Shown here: positions 39,090 through 48,058 of the stretch, piece after piece
Layout of the letters: every line of letters begins with the position of its first letter
Position numbering within the stretch: position 1 is the stretch's first letter
Assembly (NCBI RefSeq): GCF_900107175.1
Contig: NZ_FNOZ01000027.1
Coordinates: 1 to 53,237 of the forward strand
Source of the DNA: Modestobacter sp. DSM 44400
GTDB lineage: Bacteria > Actinomycetota > Actinomycetes > Mycobacteriales > Geodermatophilaceae
Reading direction: 5' to 3'
DNA length: 53,237 nucleotides
The notes under the pieces: generated by a model
Seen by the model: only the letters and a program-made list of their open reading frames with translations
Told to the model about the DNA's origin: nothing
Database searches by the model: none
Translations under genes and position numbers: made by a program

Positions 39090-40376
39090 GTGAACGGTCA
39101 TGTCTCGCAGAGTCGTATCGTGCGTGCCGGTGTCCTCGCAGCGGCATCTGTGCTGGCGATGACGGCGTGCGCGCCGTCGCAGTCCCCAAGCAGCAGCGGC
39201 AGCGGTTCGTCCGAGGTGCCCGGAACGATCGTGATCGGCGCGACGCTGCCGTTGACGGGCGCGGAGTCCAAGACCGGGGGCCGCTACAAGCAGGGCTACG
39301 AGCTCGCCGTCGAGGAGGTCAACAACGCCGGCGGCATCGACATCGGGGGCAAGAAGGTCAAGGTCGAGCTCAAGCTGCTCGACGACACCAGCGACCAGGC
39401 CAAGGCCGTGAACCTGGCCCAACGCCTGATCACCTCGGACAACGTCAACGCCTTCCTGGGCACCTACTCGACCTCGCTCGTGGAAGCGCAGAGCACGGTC
39501 GCGGAGCAGAGCCAGATCCCCTACGTCAACGGCGGTGGCGCGGCGACCTCGATCTACGGCAAGGGCTACAAGTGGGTCTTCGGCGACCTGGCCCCGGTGG
39601 AGAACCTGGCCACCACTGAGATGGAGTGGATCGACGAGCAGCAGAAGGCCGGCAAGCTCCCCAAGCCGGCCAAGATCGCCGTGGTCTGGGAGAACACCTC
39701 CCACGGTGAGGATTTCCGCAAGGGCATCCAGGAGTTCGCCGATGCCAGTGGCGGCGCGTACGACATCGTCGTGGACGAGTCCTTCGCGCTGAACAGCAAC
39801 GACTTCTCGGCGGTGCTGAACAAGGTCGAGGCGGCGAACGCCGACATGTTCATGGTCGACGCGCACGTGCCCGACTTCATCACGATGCAACGCCAGTACC
39901 TCAGCTCGGGCATGTGCAACAAGCTGGTGACCTACGGAGCCCGTGGCACCGAGGCTGACGCCCAGGCCGCACTCGGCCAGGAGGGCGTCAACTACATCCT
40001 CTCGGCGGTCTGGTGGAACAGCCAGCTCGGTGACGAGGGTCTGAACAAGCAGTTCATCGACGACTACAAGAAGAAGTACGACGCCGAGCCCGAGTGGTAC
40101 CAGGCCGTCTCCTACGAGGCGGCACGAGCTCTGTTCACGGCCATGGACAACGCCGACTCCGTGGACAAGACAAAGGTCCGTGACGAGCTGTCGAGCATGG
40201 AGATGGAGTCCATCCTCCCGGGCGGCAAGCTGAGCTTCCCGGCCGACAAGGGCGGCCAGGCGAGCTACCCGTTCGTCGTCCAGCAGAACCTGCCCGACGG
40301 CACCTCGCCGATCATCTACCCGGCCGACGTGGCCACGGGTGAGGGCGTCACCCCCAACCCGAACTGCGCGGGCTGA
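39090..40376 (+). CDS. ABC importer substrate-binding lipoprotein (LivK-like)
   Basis: Extracytoplasmic binding protein of a branched-chain amino acid/carboxylate-type ABC importer. GTG at 39090 follows AAGGAG; 428 residues. The signal peptide ends in a lipobox LAMTAC with lipidated Cys27, then a Ser/Gly-rich linker. The type I periplasmic-binding fold starts at GTIVIGATLPLTGAESKTGG with GYELAVEEVNNAGGI, and runs through LLDDTSDQAKAV, GTYSTSLVEAQ and VWENTSHGEDF. Such proteins bind amino acids, amides, aromatic or short organic acids; sequence does not decide which. First gene of a five-gene importer set. Confidence 0.92.
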   Translation: MNGHVSQSRIVRAGVLAAASVLAMTACAPSQSPSSSGSGSSEVPGTIVIGATLPLTGAESKTGGRYKQGYELAVEEVNNAGGIDIGGKKVKVELKLLDDTSDQAKAVNLAQRLITSDNVNAFLGTYSTSLVEAQSTVAEQSQIPYVNGGGAATSIYGKGYKWVFGDLAPVENLATTEMEWIDEQQKAGKLPKPAKIAVVWENTSHGEDFRKGIQEFADASGGAYDIVVDESFALNSNDFSAVLNKVEAANADMFMVDAHVPDFITMQRQYLSSGMCNKLVTYGARGTEADAQAALGQEGVNYILSAVWWNSQLGDEGLNKQFIDDYKKKYDAEPEWYQAVSYEAARALFTAMDNADSVDKTKVRDELSSMEMESILPGGKLSFPADKGGQASYPFVVQQNLPDGTSPIIYPADVATGEGVTPNPNCAG

Positions 40377-40380
40377 CCGC

Positions 40381-41256
40381 ATGGGACAAGCTCTCGCGCT
40401 GGCCGTCTCGGCGGTGCTGCTCGCGGGGTTCTACGCATCGATGGCCTACGGACTGGGCCTGATCTACGGCGTCCTCCGGGTGGTGAACCTCGCGCACGGC
40501 GGCATGATCATGGTCTCGGCGTACGCGTCCTGGCTGCTGTTCACCAGGCTGCACATCGACCCGTACCTCGCGATTCCGATCGTCATGGTGGTTTTTTTCT
40601 TCATCGGGATGGCGATCTACCGGGGCCTGGTGCGCTTCCTACCGCGGGGAGCGGCAGGGGGCGTGCAGTCCCTGCTCCTGCTCTTCGGCGTCTGGCTGGT
40701 GCTTCGCAACGTCATGTACCTGCTCTTCGGCGGTGACGACCAGGCCGTGCGCACGTCCTACTCGACGGCCTCGGTGTCGATCTTCGGCAACTCCTACTCG
40801 CTGAACCGGGTGCTGGTGTTCGCGATCTCGCTGGTCGTGCTGGTGTGCCTGCAGCAGTGGCTGTCGCGCACCTACACCGGCAAGGCGGTCCGGGCAGTGA
40901 CGCAGAACCCGGACAGCAGCACGCTGGTGGGTATCGACGTCGAACGCATCTACTCCCTGACGTTCGGAGTGGGGACGGCGCTGGCCGGGCTGGCCGGCGT
41001 GCTCGCATCCACCCTGTTCGCCTTCAATCCCTCGTTCGGGTCCGGCGAACTGCTCAAGAGCTTCGTCATCATCGTGCTGGGCGGGCTGGGCAGCGTCGTG
41101 GGCATCGCACTCGGCGCGCTCGTCCTCGCGTTCGCCGAGGTCGGGTCCATCTACGTCGTCCCGTCCTATCTCACCGCTGCGGTCGGCTTCGTACTTCTGG
41201 TCGTCGTGCTCGTGGTGCGGCCCGGTGGCCTCTTCGGTCAGAAGGTGCTCAGGTGA
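40381..41256 (+). CDS. livH: ABC importer permease, LivH-like
   Basis: Inner-membrane channel subunit of the importer. ATG at 40381, 4 bp after the binding-protein stop; 291 residues with about eight hydrophobic helices. Family features: GLGLIYGVLRVVNLAHGGMI at the N-terminus and the EAA-like loop RTYTGKAVRAVTQNPDSSTL, followed by VGIDVERIYSLTFGVGTALAG. C-terminal GGLGSVVGIALGALVLAFAE is typical of LivH. The next gene overlaps the stop as GTGA. Confidence 0.93.
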   Translation: MGQALALAVSAVLLAGFYASMAYGLGLIYGVLRVVNLAHGGMIMVSAYASWLLFTRLHIDPYLAIPIVMVVFFFIGMAIYRGLVRFLPRGAAGGVQSLLLLFGVWLVLRNVMYLLFGGDDQAVRTSYSTASVSIFGNSYSLNRVLVFAISLVVLVCLQQWLSRTYTGKAVRAVTQNPDSSTLVGIDVERIYSLTFGVGTALAGLAGVLASTLFAFNPSFGSGELLKSFVIIVLGGLGSVVGIALGALVLAFAEVGSIYVVPSYLTAAVGFVLLVVVLVVRPGGLFGQKVLR

Positions 41257-42362
41257 GTTCGACGCGGACCCGGACAGCCGGTCGGCGAGCCGGACGCGGG
41301 CTGCCCCTGTGGCTCTCGCCGAAGGCCCTCGGGATCTTCGTCGTTGCGCTGGTCGCGCTGTATCTGGCGCCCCTGGTGCTTTCCCTCGACGGCTACCTGC
41401 ACAACGTCGTCGGCCTCACGTTCATGTTCATGGCGGCTGGCCTCGCCTGGAACTGGCTCGGCGGCTATGTCGGGCAGATCAGCTTCGGGCATGCGGCGAT
41501 GTTCGGGACCGGCGGTTTCGTGGCGGCGCGGCTCGCCATCACCTTCGGGCTGCCGTTCTGGCTCACCTGGGTCGTCGGCGGGCTGGTGGCCGGCCTCTAC
41601 GCGCTGATCTGGGGGCACCCCACGCTCCGGCTGCGGGGCCCCTACTTCAGCATCGCCACGATCGGGGTGGGAGAAGCCACCCGTCTCGTCGCCACGTACT
41701 GGAGCGACTTCACGGGTGGCTCCTCCGGCCTGTCCCTGCCCATCGGGAACGGACCCACGAAGTACGAGCTTTACTGGTACGGCCTGTACCTGCTCGCCGC
41801 GGTGGTCGCCATCTCCTACTGGCTCCGCAAGTCCCGCATCGGCCTGGGCCTGCTGGCAATCAAGGAGGACGTCGAGGCCGCCGCCGACGTCGGCGTCAAC
41901 GCCACGCTCTACCAGGACGCAGTGCTCTTCCTGTCCGGCTTCGTCGTCGGAATCTGCGGCGGTTTCTACGCGTCGTACCAGGCCTTCATCGACCCGCTCG
42001 ACATGTTCAGCTTCGACCGCTCGATCTCCTTCGTGCTGATCGGCGTCATCGGCGGCATCGGCACGATCCTCGGGCCGGCGATGGGCGCCATCGTCTTCGT
42101 CGTCATCCAGGAGTTCCTGCTGGCCAGCTACCCGCAGCTCTACCTGGGCCTGTACGGGACGCTGCTCATCATCGTGATCCTGTTCGAGCCGCTCGGCCTG
42201 AGCGGCCTGCTTCTGCGACTCGGCAAGCGGCTCGGCAGGAAGCCGCCTGCGTCCACCGCTGCAGGCGGCATGGGGTCCGCCTCCGCGGATCCGGACGGGG
42301 CCCCTCCCGTCCTCACCGGTGTCCCCGGCCAGGACGACAGCAAGGGAGGGACATCGGCGTGA
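41253..42362 (+). CDS. livM: ABC importer permease, LivM-like
   Basis: Second membrane subunit, forming the translocation path with LivH. GTG at 41253 overlaps the livH stop; 369 residues. Hydrophobic helices cover about residues 25-320, with GLAWNWLGGYVGQISFGHAA, RGPYFSIATIGVGEATRL and the EAA-like loop KSRIGLGLLAIKEDVEAAAD followed by GVNATLYQ. A polar tail of about 50 residues rich in Gly, Pro and Ser follows the last helix. The ATPase gene starts within its stop (GTGA). Confidence 0.92.
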   Translation: MSSTRTRTAGRRAGRGLPLWLSPKALGIFVVALVALYLAPLVLSLDGYLHNVVGLTFMFMAAGLAWNWLGGYVGQISFGHAAMFGTGGFVAARLAITFGLPFWLTWVVGGLVAGLYALIWGHPTLRLRGPYFSIATIGVGEATRLVATYWSDFTGGSSGLSLPIGNGPTKYELYWYGLYLLAAVVAISYWLRKSRIGLGLLAIKEDVEAAADVGVNATLYQDAVLFLSGFVVGICGGFYASYQAFIDPLDMFSFDRSISFVLIGVIGGIGTILGPAMGAIVFVVIQEFLLASYPQLYLGLYGTLLIIVILFEPLGLSGLLLRLGKRLGRKPPASTAAGGMGSASADPDGAPPVLTGVPGQDDSKGGTSA

Positions 42363-43135
42363 GCGCGCTGCTGGTCGGGGAATCGGTCTGCAAGTACTTC
42401 GGCGGCCTCAAGGCCGTCGACGACGTGAGCTTCGAGTTGGCCGAGGGCGAGATCCTCGGCCTGATCGGCCCGAACGGCGCCGGCAAGACGACATTGTTCT
42501 CCGTCGCCGCGGGGTCCGTGCCGGCCACCCACGGCAGGGTGCTGCTGGACGGCAAGCCGGTGAACGGCAAGGCCGGCTATCGCTCCGTGCACCAGGGAAT
42601 CTGCCGCACGCACCAGATCGTACGGCCGTTCGCCCGGCTATCGGTGCTGGACAACGTCCTGGTCGGCCACCACTACGGGAGCCCGGAGGGAAGCCACTCC
42701 TCCCCCCGGGACCGGGCGATGGAGATCCTGGACTTCATCGGGCTGGCCGAGCGGGCGAACCAGCTCCCCGGTGAGCTGACGCTGGCCGGCCGGAAACGGC
42801 TCGAGGTGGCGCGGGCGCTGGCGACCGGGCCGCGGGTGCTGCTCCTGGACGAGGTCGTGGCGGGGCTCAACCCCGTGGAGGGCAAGCGGTTCGTCGACCT
42901 GATCCGCCAGATCCGGGAGCGCGGCACCTCGATCATCATGATCGAACACGTCATGCACGCGGTGATGGGCCTGTCCGACCGCATCATGGTCCTCGACCAT
43001 GGGCGCCTGATCGCCGAAGGAAACCCGCAGGACGTCGCCCACGATCCGCAGGTGATCGAGGCGTACCTCGGCCGCGAGGACGACGAGGACGGCGAGACCG
43101 TCACCCCTTCCGCTGAGGAGCGCCACGATGCTTGA
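42359..43135 (+). CDS. livG: ABC importer ATPase, LivG-like
   Basis: One of two ATP-hydrolysing subunits on the cytoplasmic face. GTG at 42359; 258 residues. Walker A GPNGAGKTT, Walker B LLLDEVVAGLNP, switch His in MIEHVMHAVMGLSD and the Q-loop region THQIVRPFARLSVLDNVLVG. The ABC signature reads LTLAGRKRLEVARAL instead of LSGGQ-like; divergent signatures are known in LivG, but this one is at the far end. The C-terminus has the usual GNPQDVAHDPQVIEAYLG. It overlaps livF by 8 bp. Confidence 0.94.
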   Translation: MSALLVGESVCKYFGGLKAVDDVSFELAEGEILGLIGPNGAGKTTLFSVAAGSVPATHGRVLLDGKPVNGKAGYRSVHQGICRTHQIVRPFARLSVLDNVLVGHHYGSPEGSHSSPRDRAMEILDFIGLAERANQLPGELTLAGRKRLEVARALATGPRVLLLDEVVAGLNPVEGKRFVDLIRQIRERGTSIIMIEHVMHAVMGLSDRIMVLDHGRLIAEGNPQDVAHDPQVIEAYLGREDDEDGETVTPSAEERHDA

Positions 43136-43832
43136 GGTCAAGGACATCGACGTCTTCTACGCCGACGCGCAGGCGTTGTACGGCGTGGGGCTGCGGGTCG
43201 AGGAAGGCGAGGTGGTCACCCTCGTCGGGTCCAACGGTGCCGGCAAGACCACCACCCTGCGGGCGATCTCGGGTCTTCGACCGATCAGTCGTGGGGACCT
43301 GGTGTTCGAGGGTTCCTCGATCGCCGGTCTGCCGGCGCACGGTCGTGCCGAGCTCGGTATCGCACTGGTGCCCGAGGGCCGCGAGCTGTGGCCGTCGTTG
43401 ACGGTGCTCGAGAACCTCGAGCTCGGCTGCTACTCCAAGACGGCGCGCAAGCACCGCGATGAGTCGCTCGAGCGCGTGTTCGACCTGTTCCCCCGGCTGC
43501 AGGAACGCAGCAAGCAGGTGGCCGGCAGCATGTCGGGTGGCGAGCAGCAGATGGTCGCGATCGCGCGAGCCCTGATGACCAGGCCGCGGCTGCTGATGTT
43601 CGACGAGCCGAGCCTCGGACTGGCTCCGGTGATCGTCACCCAGGTGTTCTCCATCATCCGAAGGCTCGCGAAGGAGGGCTTGACCATCCTGCTGGTGGAG
43701 CAGAACCTCAAGAAGGCGCTGGAGGTCGCCGACCGCGGCTACGTCGTGGAGACCGGCTCCATCACCCTGCAGGGCCCGGCCGGCGAGCTCATGGCCAACG
43801 AGGGTATCCGCTCGGCGTACCTGGGGATCTGA
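43128..43832 (+). CDS. livF: ABC importer ATPase, LivF-like
   Basis: Second ATPase subunit of the importer. ATG at 43128; 234 residues. Walker A GSNGAGKTT, signature MSGGEQQMVAIARALM, Walker B LLMFDEPSLGLAP, switch His position replaced by Gln in LLVEQNLKKALEVAD, which is normal for LivF. The C-terminus LMANEGIRSAYLGI is the usual LivF ending. It completes a full importer (binding protein, two permeases, two ATPases). The enoyl-CoA hydratase-like gene starts 2 bp after the stop. Confidence 0.95.
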   Translation: MLEVKDIDVFYADAQALYGVGLRVEEGEVVTLVGSNGAGKTTTLRAISGLRPISRGDLVFEGSSIAGLPAHGRAELGIALVPEGRELWPSLTVLENLELGCYSKTARKHRDESLERVFDLFPRLQERSKQVAGSMSGGEQQMVAIARALMTRPRLLMFDEPSLGLAPVIVTQVFSIIRRLAKEGLTILLVEQNLKKALEVADRGYVVETGSITLQGPAGELMANEGIRSAYLGI

Positions 43833-43834
43833 GG

Positions 43835-44623
43835 ATGACGGCACCTCAGATCACGCTCGATCTGCCCGACCAGCGCTTCGGGCACGCAACGCTGCGCATC
43901 TGCCGTCCCGGCTCCGGCAATGCCTTGAGCCGGGATGCGGCCGAGGAGCTTTCGGACGCCGTCGACATCCTGGCGGCGGACCCGCCCGCCGGGGTGCTGC
44001 TGGCCGCCCAGGGCGAACGGTTCTTCTGTGCCGGCGGAGACCTGGTGGACTACCGGGCCCTGACCGACTCCGACAGCACGCTCACGGCCTTCCTGCGCAT
44101 GCAGGACATCCTCGGTCGTCCGCGCGCGCTTCCGTGCCTCGTGATTGGTGCGGTGGAGGGTGCCGCGATCGGTGGCGGGGCGGAGCTGGCTCTCGCCTGT
44201 GACCTGCGCGTCGCCGGTGCGCGGGCCACCTTCGCGCTGCCACAGACCCGGCTCGGCGTCGTGGTGGGGTGGGGCGCCGGCCCCTGGCTGGTCGAGGCGG
44301 TCGGCCGTGGCCGTGCCATCGAGCTGCTCACGACCGGCCGGACCCTGGGGGCGGAGGAGGCGGCCGCAGTTCGGCTCGTGGACGTCTTGGTTCCCGCGGG
44401 ACAGGCGGAGTCGGCGGCCGCCGCGATGGTGGCGCAGGCGCGCACGGCATCCCCGACGGCCGTGCGTGCTGTCAAGAAGGTCCTCGATCCGGCCGCGGCA
44501 CCGGAGGAGGTCACGCGGATCTTCGCCGGGCTGTGGGTCGGCGACGACCATCGCGCGGCGGAGGATGCCTGGCGCAACCGGGCGCGGGCGACCGGGACTG
44601 CGGCTCCCTCCGAACGGGCGTGA
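43835..44623 (+). CDS. Crotonase-family enzyme (enoyl-CoA hydratase-like), one Glu replaced
   Basis: Acts on a CoA thioester; 262 residues from the ATG at 43835, directly coupled to the transporter. Crotonase features: an FFCAGGDLVDYRAL oxyanion-hole block and VEGAAIGGGAELALACDLRV. The first catalytic Glu (E144 of rat crotonase) is present in GGGAEL. Exactly 20 residues later, where classical hydratases have the second Glu (E164), this protein has Gln in FALPQTRLG. That makes simple hydration doubtful; isomerase, lyase, hydrolase or racemase activity is possible. Probable role: processing the imported acid after CoA activation. Confidence 0.87.
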   Translation: MTAPQITLDLPDQRFGHATLRICRPGSGNALSRDAAEELSDAVDILAADPPAGVLLAAQGERFFCAGGDLVDYRALTDSDSTLTAFLRMQDILGRPRALPCLVIGAVEGAAIGGGAELALACDLRVAGARATFALPQTRLGVVVGWGAGPWLVEAVGRGRAIELLTTGRTLGAEEAAAVRLVDVLVPAGQAESAAAAMVAQARTASPTAVRAVKKVLDPAAAPEEVTRIFAGLWVGDDHRAAEDAWRNRARATGTAAPSERA

Positions 44624-44723
44624 GCGGCCCGACGTACGCGCCGTCGCGTCGTACATCCAGGACACCCGTACGTCGGCCGAACGAACGATGCGACCGGTCC
44701 GCCCGGTACCTACTGTTCCAGGG

Positions 44724-45905
44724 ATGACGACGAACTCACGACCGCCGCTGGCGGGTGTGCGGGTGGTCTCGATCGAGCTCGCGGTGGCAGCTCCACTATG
44801 CAGCCGCCACCTGGCCGACCTGGGTGCCGACGTCATCAAGGTGGAGCATCCCGACGGCGGTGACTTCGCCCGGTCTTACGACGACGCCGTCCTCGGGCAG
44901 TCGGCCTACTTCGTCTGGGCGAACCGCGGAAAGCGGAGTCTGGCGCTCGACCTCAAGAGCGATGCCGGCAGAACGGCGGTGGAACGCCTGCTCGACACGG
45001 CCGATGTTCTCCTGCACAACCTCTCGCCCGGCGCGATGGATCGGCTCGGGTTCGACCCGGGCACGGTGTCCCGCCGGTGGCCGGCCCTGGTGAACTGCGC
45101 CATCAGCGGCTACGGCGCGAGCGGCCCCTATGCCGACCGTAAGGCGCTGGACCTGCTGATCCAGGGGGAGAGCGGAATGCTCTCGGTCACCGGGACGCCG
45201 GAGGAGCCGTGCAAGGTGGGCATCTCGGCAGCGGACATGTGCGCGGCCATGTACGCCCTGTCGAGCATCCTCGCGGCGCTCCATGCACGGCAGAGCACGG
45301 GGCTGGGGGACTCCATCGACGTCAGCATGCTCGAGTCGATGGCCGACTGGATGGGAGCGCCGCTCTACCTGCAGATGTACCGCGGTAGCGCTCCCAGCCG
45401 CAACGGCGCGCGGCACAACATGATCGCGCCGTATGGCCCCTATCCGACCGGGGACGGCGCCGTGGTGAACCTTGCGGTGCAGACCCGGGCGCAGTGGGAG
45501 GGCCTGTGCCGCATCGTGCTGCAGCTCCCGGAACTCATCACCGACGAGCGCTTCCGGACCAACGACGCCCGGGTGCGCAACGGTGCGGAGCTGGACCGCG
45601 TCATCGAGGAGGTCCTGGCCGGTCACACCGGGCAGTCCGCACTGCAGCGGCTCGGTGATGCGGACATCCCGTGCGGCGAGGTACGGACCCTGGGAGGTGT
45701 GCTGACGCACCCGCAGCTCGAGGCGCGGGGACGTTGGACGAGCGTGTCCACCCCCAATGGTCCGGTGCGGGCGCTCGCGAGCCCGTTCAGTGTGCGTGGG
45801 ACGGGCGGGACGCCCGGACGGGTCCCGGCGCTGGGTGAGGACACCGCGGCGATCCTGGCCGAGCTCGGGCTCGACGCCGCGGCGGGCCCGTCGCCGGCCG
45901 GTTAG
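44724..45905 (+). CDS. Family III CoA transferase
   Basis: Likely transfers CoA from a donor such as succinyl-CoA to the imported carboxylic acid. ATG at 44724 gives 393 residues, 100 bp after the crotonase-family gene. CaiB/BaiF fold features: GVRVVSIELAVAAPLCSRHL with ADLGADVIKVEHP, NRGKRSLALDLKSDAGR, VNCAISGYGASGPYADR, the Asp of KVGISAADMCAAMYALSSIL (expected catalytic Asp), and TGLGDSIDVSMLESMADWM. Unlike the racemase-type gene at 7426, it lacks the GHD and LLGDFGGG residues, so transferase activity is more likely. Functionally it fits the upstream Liv importer. Confidence 0.9.
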   Translation: MTTNSRPPLAGVRVVSIELAVAAPLCSRHLADLGADVIKVEHPDGGDFARSYDDAVLGQSAYFVWANRGKRSLALDLKSDAGRTAVERLLDTADVLLHNLSPGAMDRLGFDPGTVSRRWPALVNCAISGYGASGPYADRKALDLLIQGESGMLSVTGTPEEPCKVGISAADMCAAMYALSSILAALHARQSTGLGDSIDVSMLESMADWMGAPLYLQMYRGSAPSRNGARHNMIAPYGPYPTGDGAVVNLAVQTRAQWEGLCRIVLQLPELITDERFRTNDARVRNGAELDRVIEEVLAGHTGQSALQRLGDADIPCGEVRTLGGVLTHPQLEARGRWTSVSTPNGPVRALASPFSVRGTGGTPGRVPALGEDTAAILAELGLDAAAGPSPAG

Positions 45906-46022
45906 GTTGCCGGCCGGCCGGGGCATGTCGGCCGGATCGTGGCGGGCGGGGTTCTTGAGCCAGATCCTGATCGAGGCGACGTCGACGGCGTTGCGGTCTC
46001 CGTAGGACTCGGCATCGAGCAC

Positions 46023-47648
46023 CTAGAGCATGGTGTGCAGCTCCAAGGCGAGCACCAGACGCGCGGCCGGGTCGTCCAGGTCGACCCCGAACAGCTCGCG
46101 GGCCCGCTGCAGGCGGTGGCGCAGCGAGTTCGGGTGCAGCTGGAGGCGCGCTGCGGCGGTCCGTACATCCCCGAAGCAATCCAGGTAGACCCGCAGCGTC
46201 CGCACGTACTGGGTCTGGTGCGAGGCGTCGTGCGCGGTGAGGACCGCCACCTGCTCCGAGGGCGCGAGCCGCTGCTGCTCGAACAGGTCGCGCAGGTCGA
46301 GCAGCGCGATGTCGGCCCACACGCTCTCCACCAGACTGACGGAGCGGTCGCGGTCGCCAGCACCGAGCACGCACAGGACCTGGTCCACGTCGCGACGCGA
46401 TCGGGTCACCTCGGTCAGGGTGGGCACGGTCCGCCCGACGGCCCCGAGGACGACCAGGCTCATCGCCTCGGCGCGAGCGGCGACGTGCTCGGTCAGCCGC
46501 CGGAGCCGGTCACGGCCGGTCTCCTCGGCGGTCGGCAGCAGCGCGTAGACAGTCGAGCCCAACGCGTACGTCGCCGACCGCCGGTGGAAGGTCTCGGTCA
46601 GGGCGCCGGTCAGGTGGACGAAGCGCTCCCGGTGCCCGACGACGTCCGGTGCCCGGCCATCGTCGGGCCGCACCGAGAACCCGATCACCGTGTATCGCAT
46701 GTCGAGGCTCAAGTCGAGATGCCGGGCGTGGGTCTCGACCCGGCCCCGGCCGTCCAGGAGCGAACGCAGGACGCCACCTCGCACGCTCCGGGTGAGGTCG
46801 TGGGCCAGCTGGTGGCGCAGGAAGTGCGGGGCCGCGAGCCTGGCGGCCTGCTGCAGTGCCGCCTCGGCTCCCTCGGGGAAGGGAGTGCTGGCCTCGGCGA
46901 CCGAGATCTCGCCGACCAGATCCTCGCCCGCGCGGACCGCGACCCGCAGCCGGGTCCGCAGGCCCTCGTAGCCCTCGAGGCGGGTCACACCTGCGTCGGG
47001 CCGCCCAGCGCTGTACACCCCGTCGCGTTCGAAGCGGAGGATCCAGGCCGGCGGGGTGCGCCGACCCAGGATGGTGTCCCGGCGGACCTCGTCGACGTCG
47101 TCGTCGAGGTTGGAATAGGCCATCACCTGGTGACGGGCGTCGTACAGCACCACCGAGCCGCCCACCATGTCCGCGACGGCGTTGGCCAGGGCGAACAGGT
47201 CGCCGCCGGCGAGTTCGGGCGCGTCCTCGGGGATGTCTGGCGCGCTCAGAATGAGCCCGCGGGTGAGCGTGAAGAACTGGCCCCACTCCAGCTCCGGGTT
47301 CAGTTGGAGGATCGCGACCCCCGTGCCCGGGCCGGACGAGGATGGCACTGCGCCGGACGGCGCCGACCGGAAGGCCACGGCCGCGGCTCGGGAGTCCTCC
47401 GCCAGGCGCAGAAGGTCTGCGCCGTACCGGTCATCGAGCGCCAGACCGACGGCCAGGATGACGTCACCGGGCTCGATCACCGGCGCCGCGGCGGAGTCGT
47501 AGATCACCAGATCCGTGACAGGGACGTCGAGTCCGCCGGGCGTGGCCAACGGCGTCACCATCGCCTCGCCGATGGACTCGAGCAGGTACCGGAGCGTGAC
47601 CCGCGCCATCGTCCTCGCGGGGACGGGTCCCACCGGCGGGCCAGTCAT
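46023..47648 (-). CDS. PucR-family transcriptional regulator
   Basis: 541-residue DNA-binding regulator, convergent with the CoA-transferase gene. The N-terminal half is a PucR-type sensor (VTLRYLLESIGEAMVTPLAT, VTDLVIYD, GDVILAVGL); the middle carries a GAF- and GGDEF-like region (VVLYDARHQVMAYSNLDDD, YTVIGFSVRPDDG). The C-terminal PucR helix-turn-helix is TLRVYLDCFGDVRTAAARLQ followed by LHPNSLRHRLQRARELFG. Regulators of this type control purine, amine or carboxylate catabolism, so it may control the transporter-CoA cluster. Its ATG overlaps the stop of a small unknown gene (ATGA). Confidence 0.9.
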   Translation of the reverse strand: MTGPPVGPVPARTMARVTLRYLLESIGEAMVTPLATPGGLDVPVTDLVIYDSAAAPVIEPGDVILAVGLALDDRYGADLLRLAEDSRAAAVAFRSAPSGAVPSSSGPGTGVAILQLNPELEWGQFFTLTRGLILSAPDIPEDAPELAGGDLFALANAVADMVGGSVVLYDARHQVMAYSNLDDDVDEVRRDTILGRRTPPAWILRFERDGVYSAGRPDAGVTRLEGYEGLRTRLRVAVRAGEDLVGEISVAEASTPFPEGAEAALQQAARLAAPHFLRHQLAHDLTRSVRGGVLRSLLDGRGRVETHARHLDLSLDMRYTVIGFSVRPDDGRAPDVVGHRERFVHLTGALTETFHRRSATYALGSTVYALLPTAEETGRDRLRRLTEHVAARAEAMSLVVLGAVGRTVPTLTEVTRSRRDVDQVLCVLGAGDRDRSVSLVESVWADIALLDLRDLFEQQRLAPSEQVAVLTAHDASHQTQYVRTLRVYLDCFGDVRTAAARLQLHPNSLRHRLQRARELFGVDLDDPAARLVLALELHTML

Positions 47649-47947
47649 CCGCCGGCCGGCGCGAACCGCAGGACCGCGAGCCCGATGTCTCCGCGATGCG
47701 AGAGCACGTCCGCGCCCAGGGCCATCAGCGCGCCGCTGTGGACGGTGACCGAGCGGTTGGCCAGGCCGGGTGTCACCGGGGCGTAGAAGAAGTCACCGGT
47801 CGCGCGTGTCTCGGCCCCGGCTCGGCGTGCGCGTCGGCTGGCGTCGGCGTCGGCGTCGTCCGAGCGGGGTCGCAGGTCCACCAGGAGATGGTGGCAGGTG
47901 CCGACCGGAGACGGCATCGTGGGAGCTGACAACGCGGCGTGGTTCAT
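47645..47947 (-). CDS. Small protein of unknown family, coupled to pucR-type gene
   Basis: 100 residues from the ATG at 47947. N-terminal half is polar and Arg/Asp-rich; the C-terminal half GDFFYAPVTPGLANRSVTVH followed by SGALMALGADVL and RGDIGLAVLRFAP looks like a folded beta-rich segment. I do not recognise the family. The 4-nt overlap with the regulator start supports real translation. It may be a short sensor partner, or the tail of a shortened larger gene. Confidence 0.5.
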   Translation of the reverse strand: MNHAALSAPTMPSPVGTCHHLLVDLRPRSDDADADASRRARRAGAETRATGDFFYAPVTPGLANRSVTVHSGALMALGADVLSHRGDIGLAVLRFAPAGG

Positions 47948-48058
47948 GTTGGTCGATCACACGGTGAAGTCCGCCATCGGCGTCCGTACCTTTGCTCTCA
48001 GTAGCACCTGTACCCACAGCACGAAACTCGGATCCGGATCGACGAGAGGCGCACTCCC

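Noticed and set aside
44624-44723. CGTACG-rich segment before the CoA transferase as an operator
   Set aside because: The repeats are short and not symmetric enough to claim a site.
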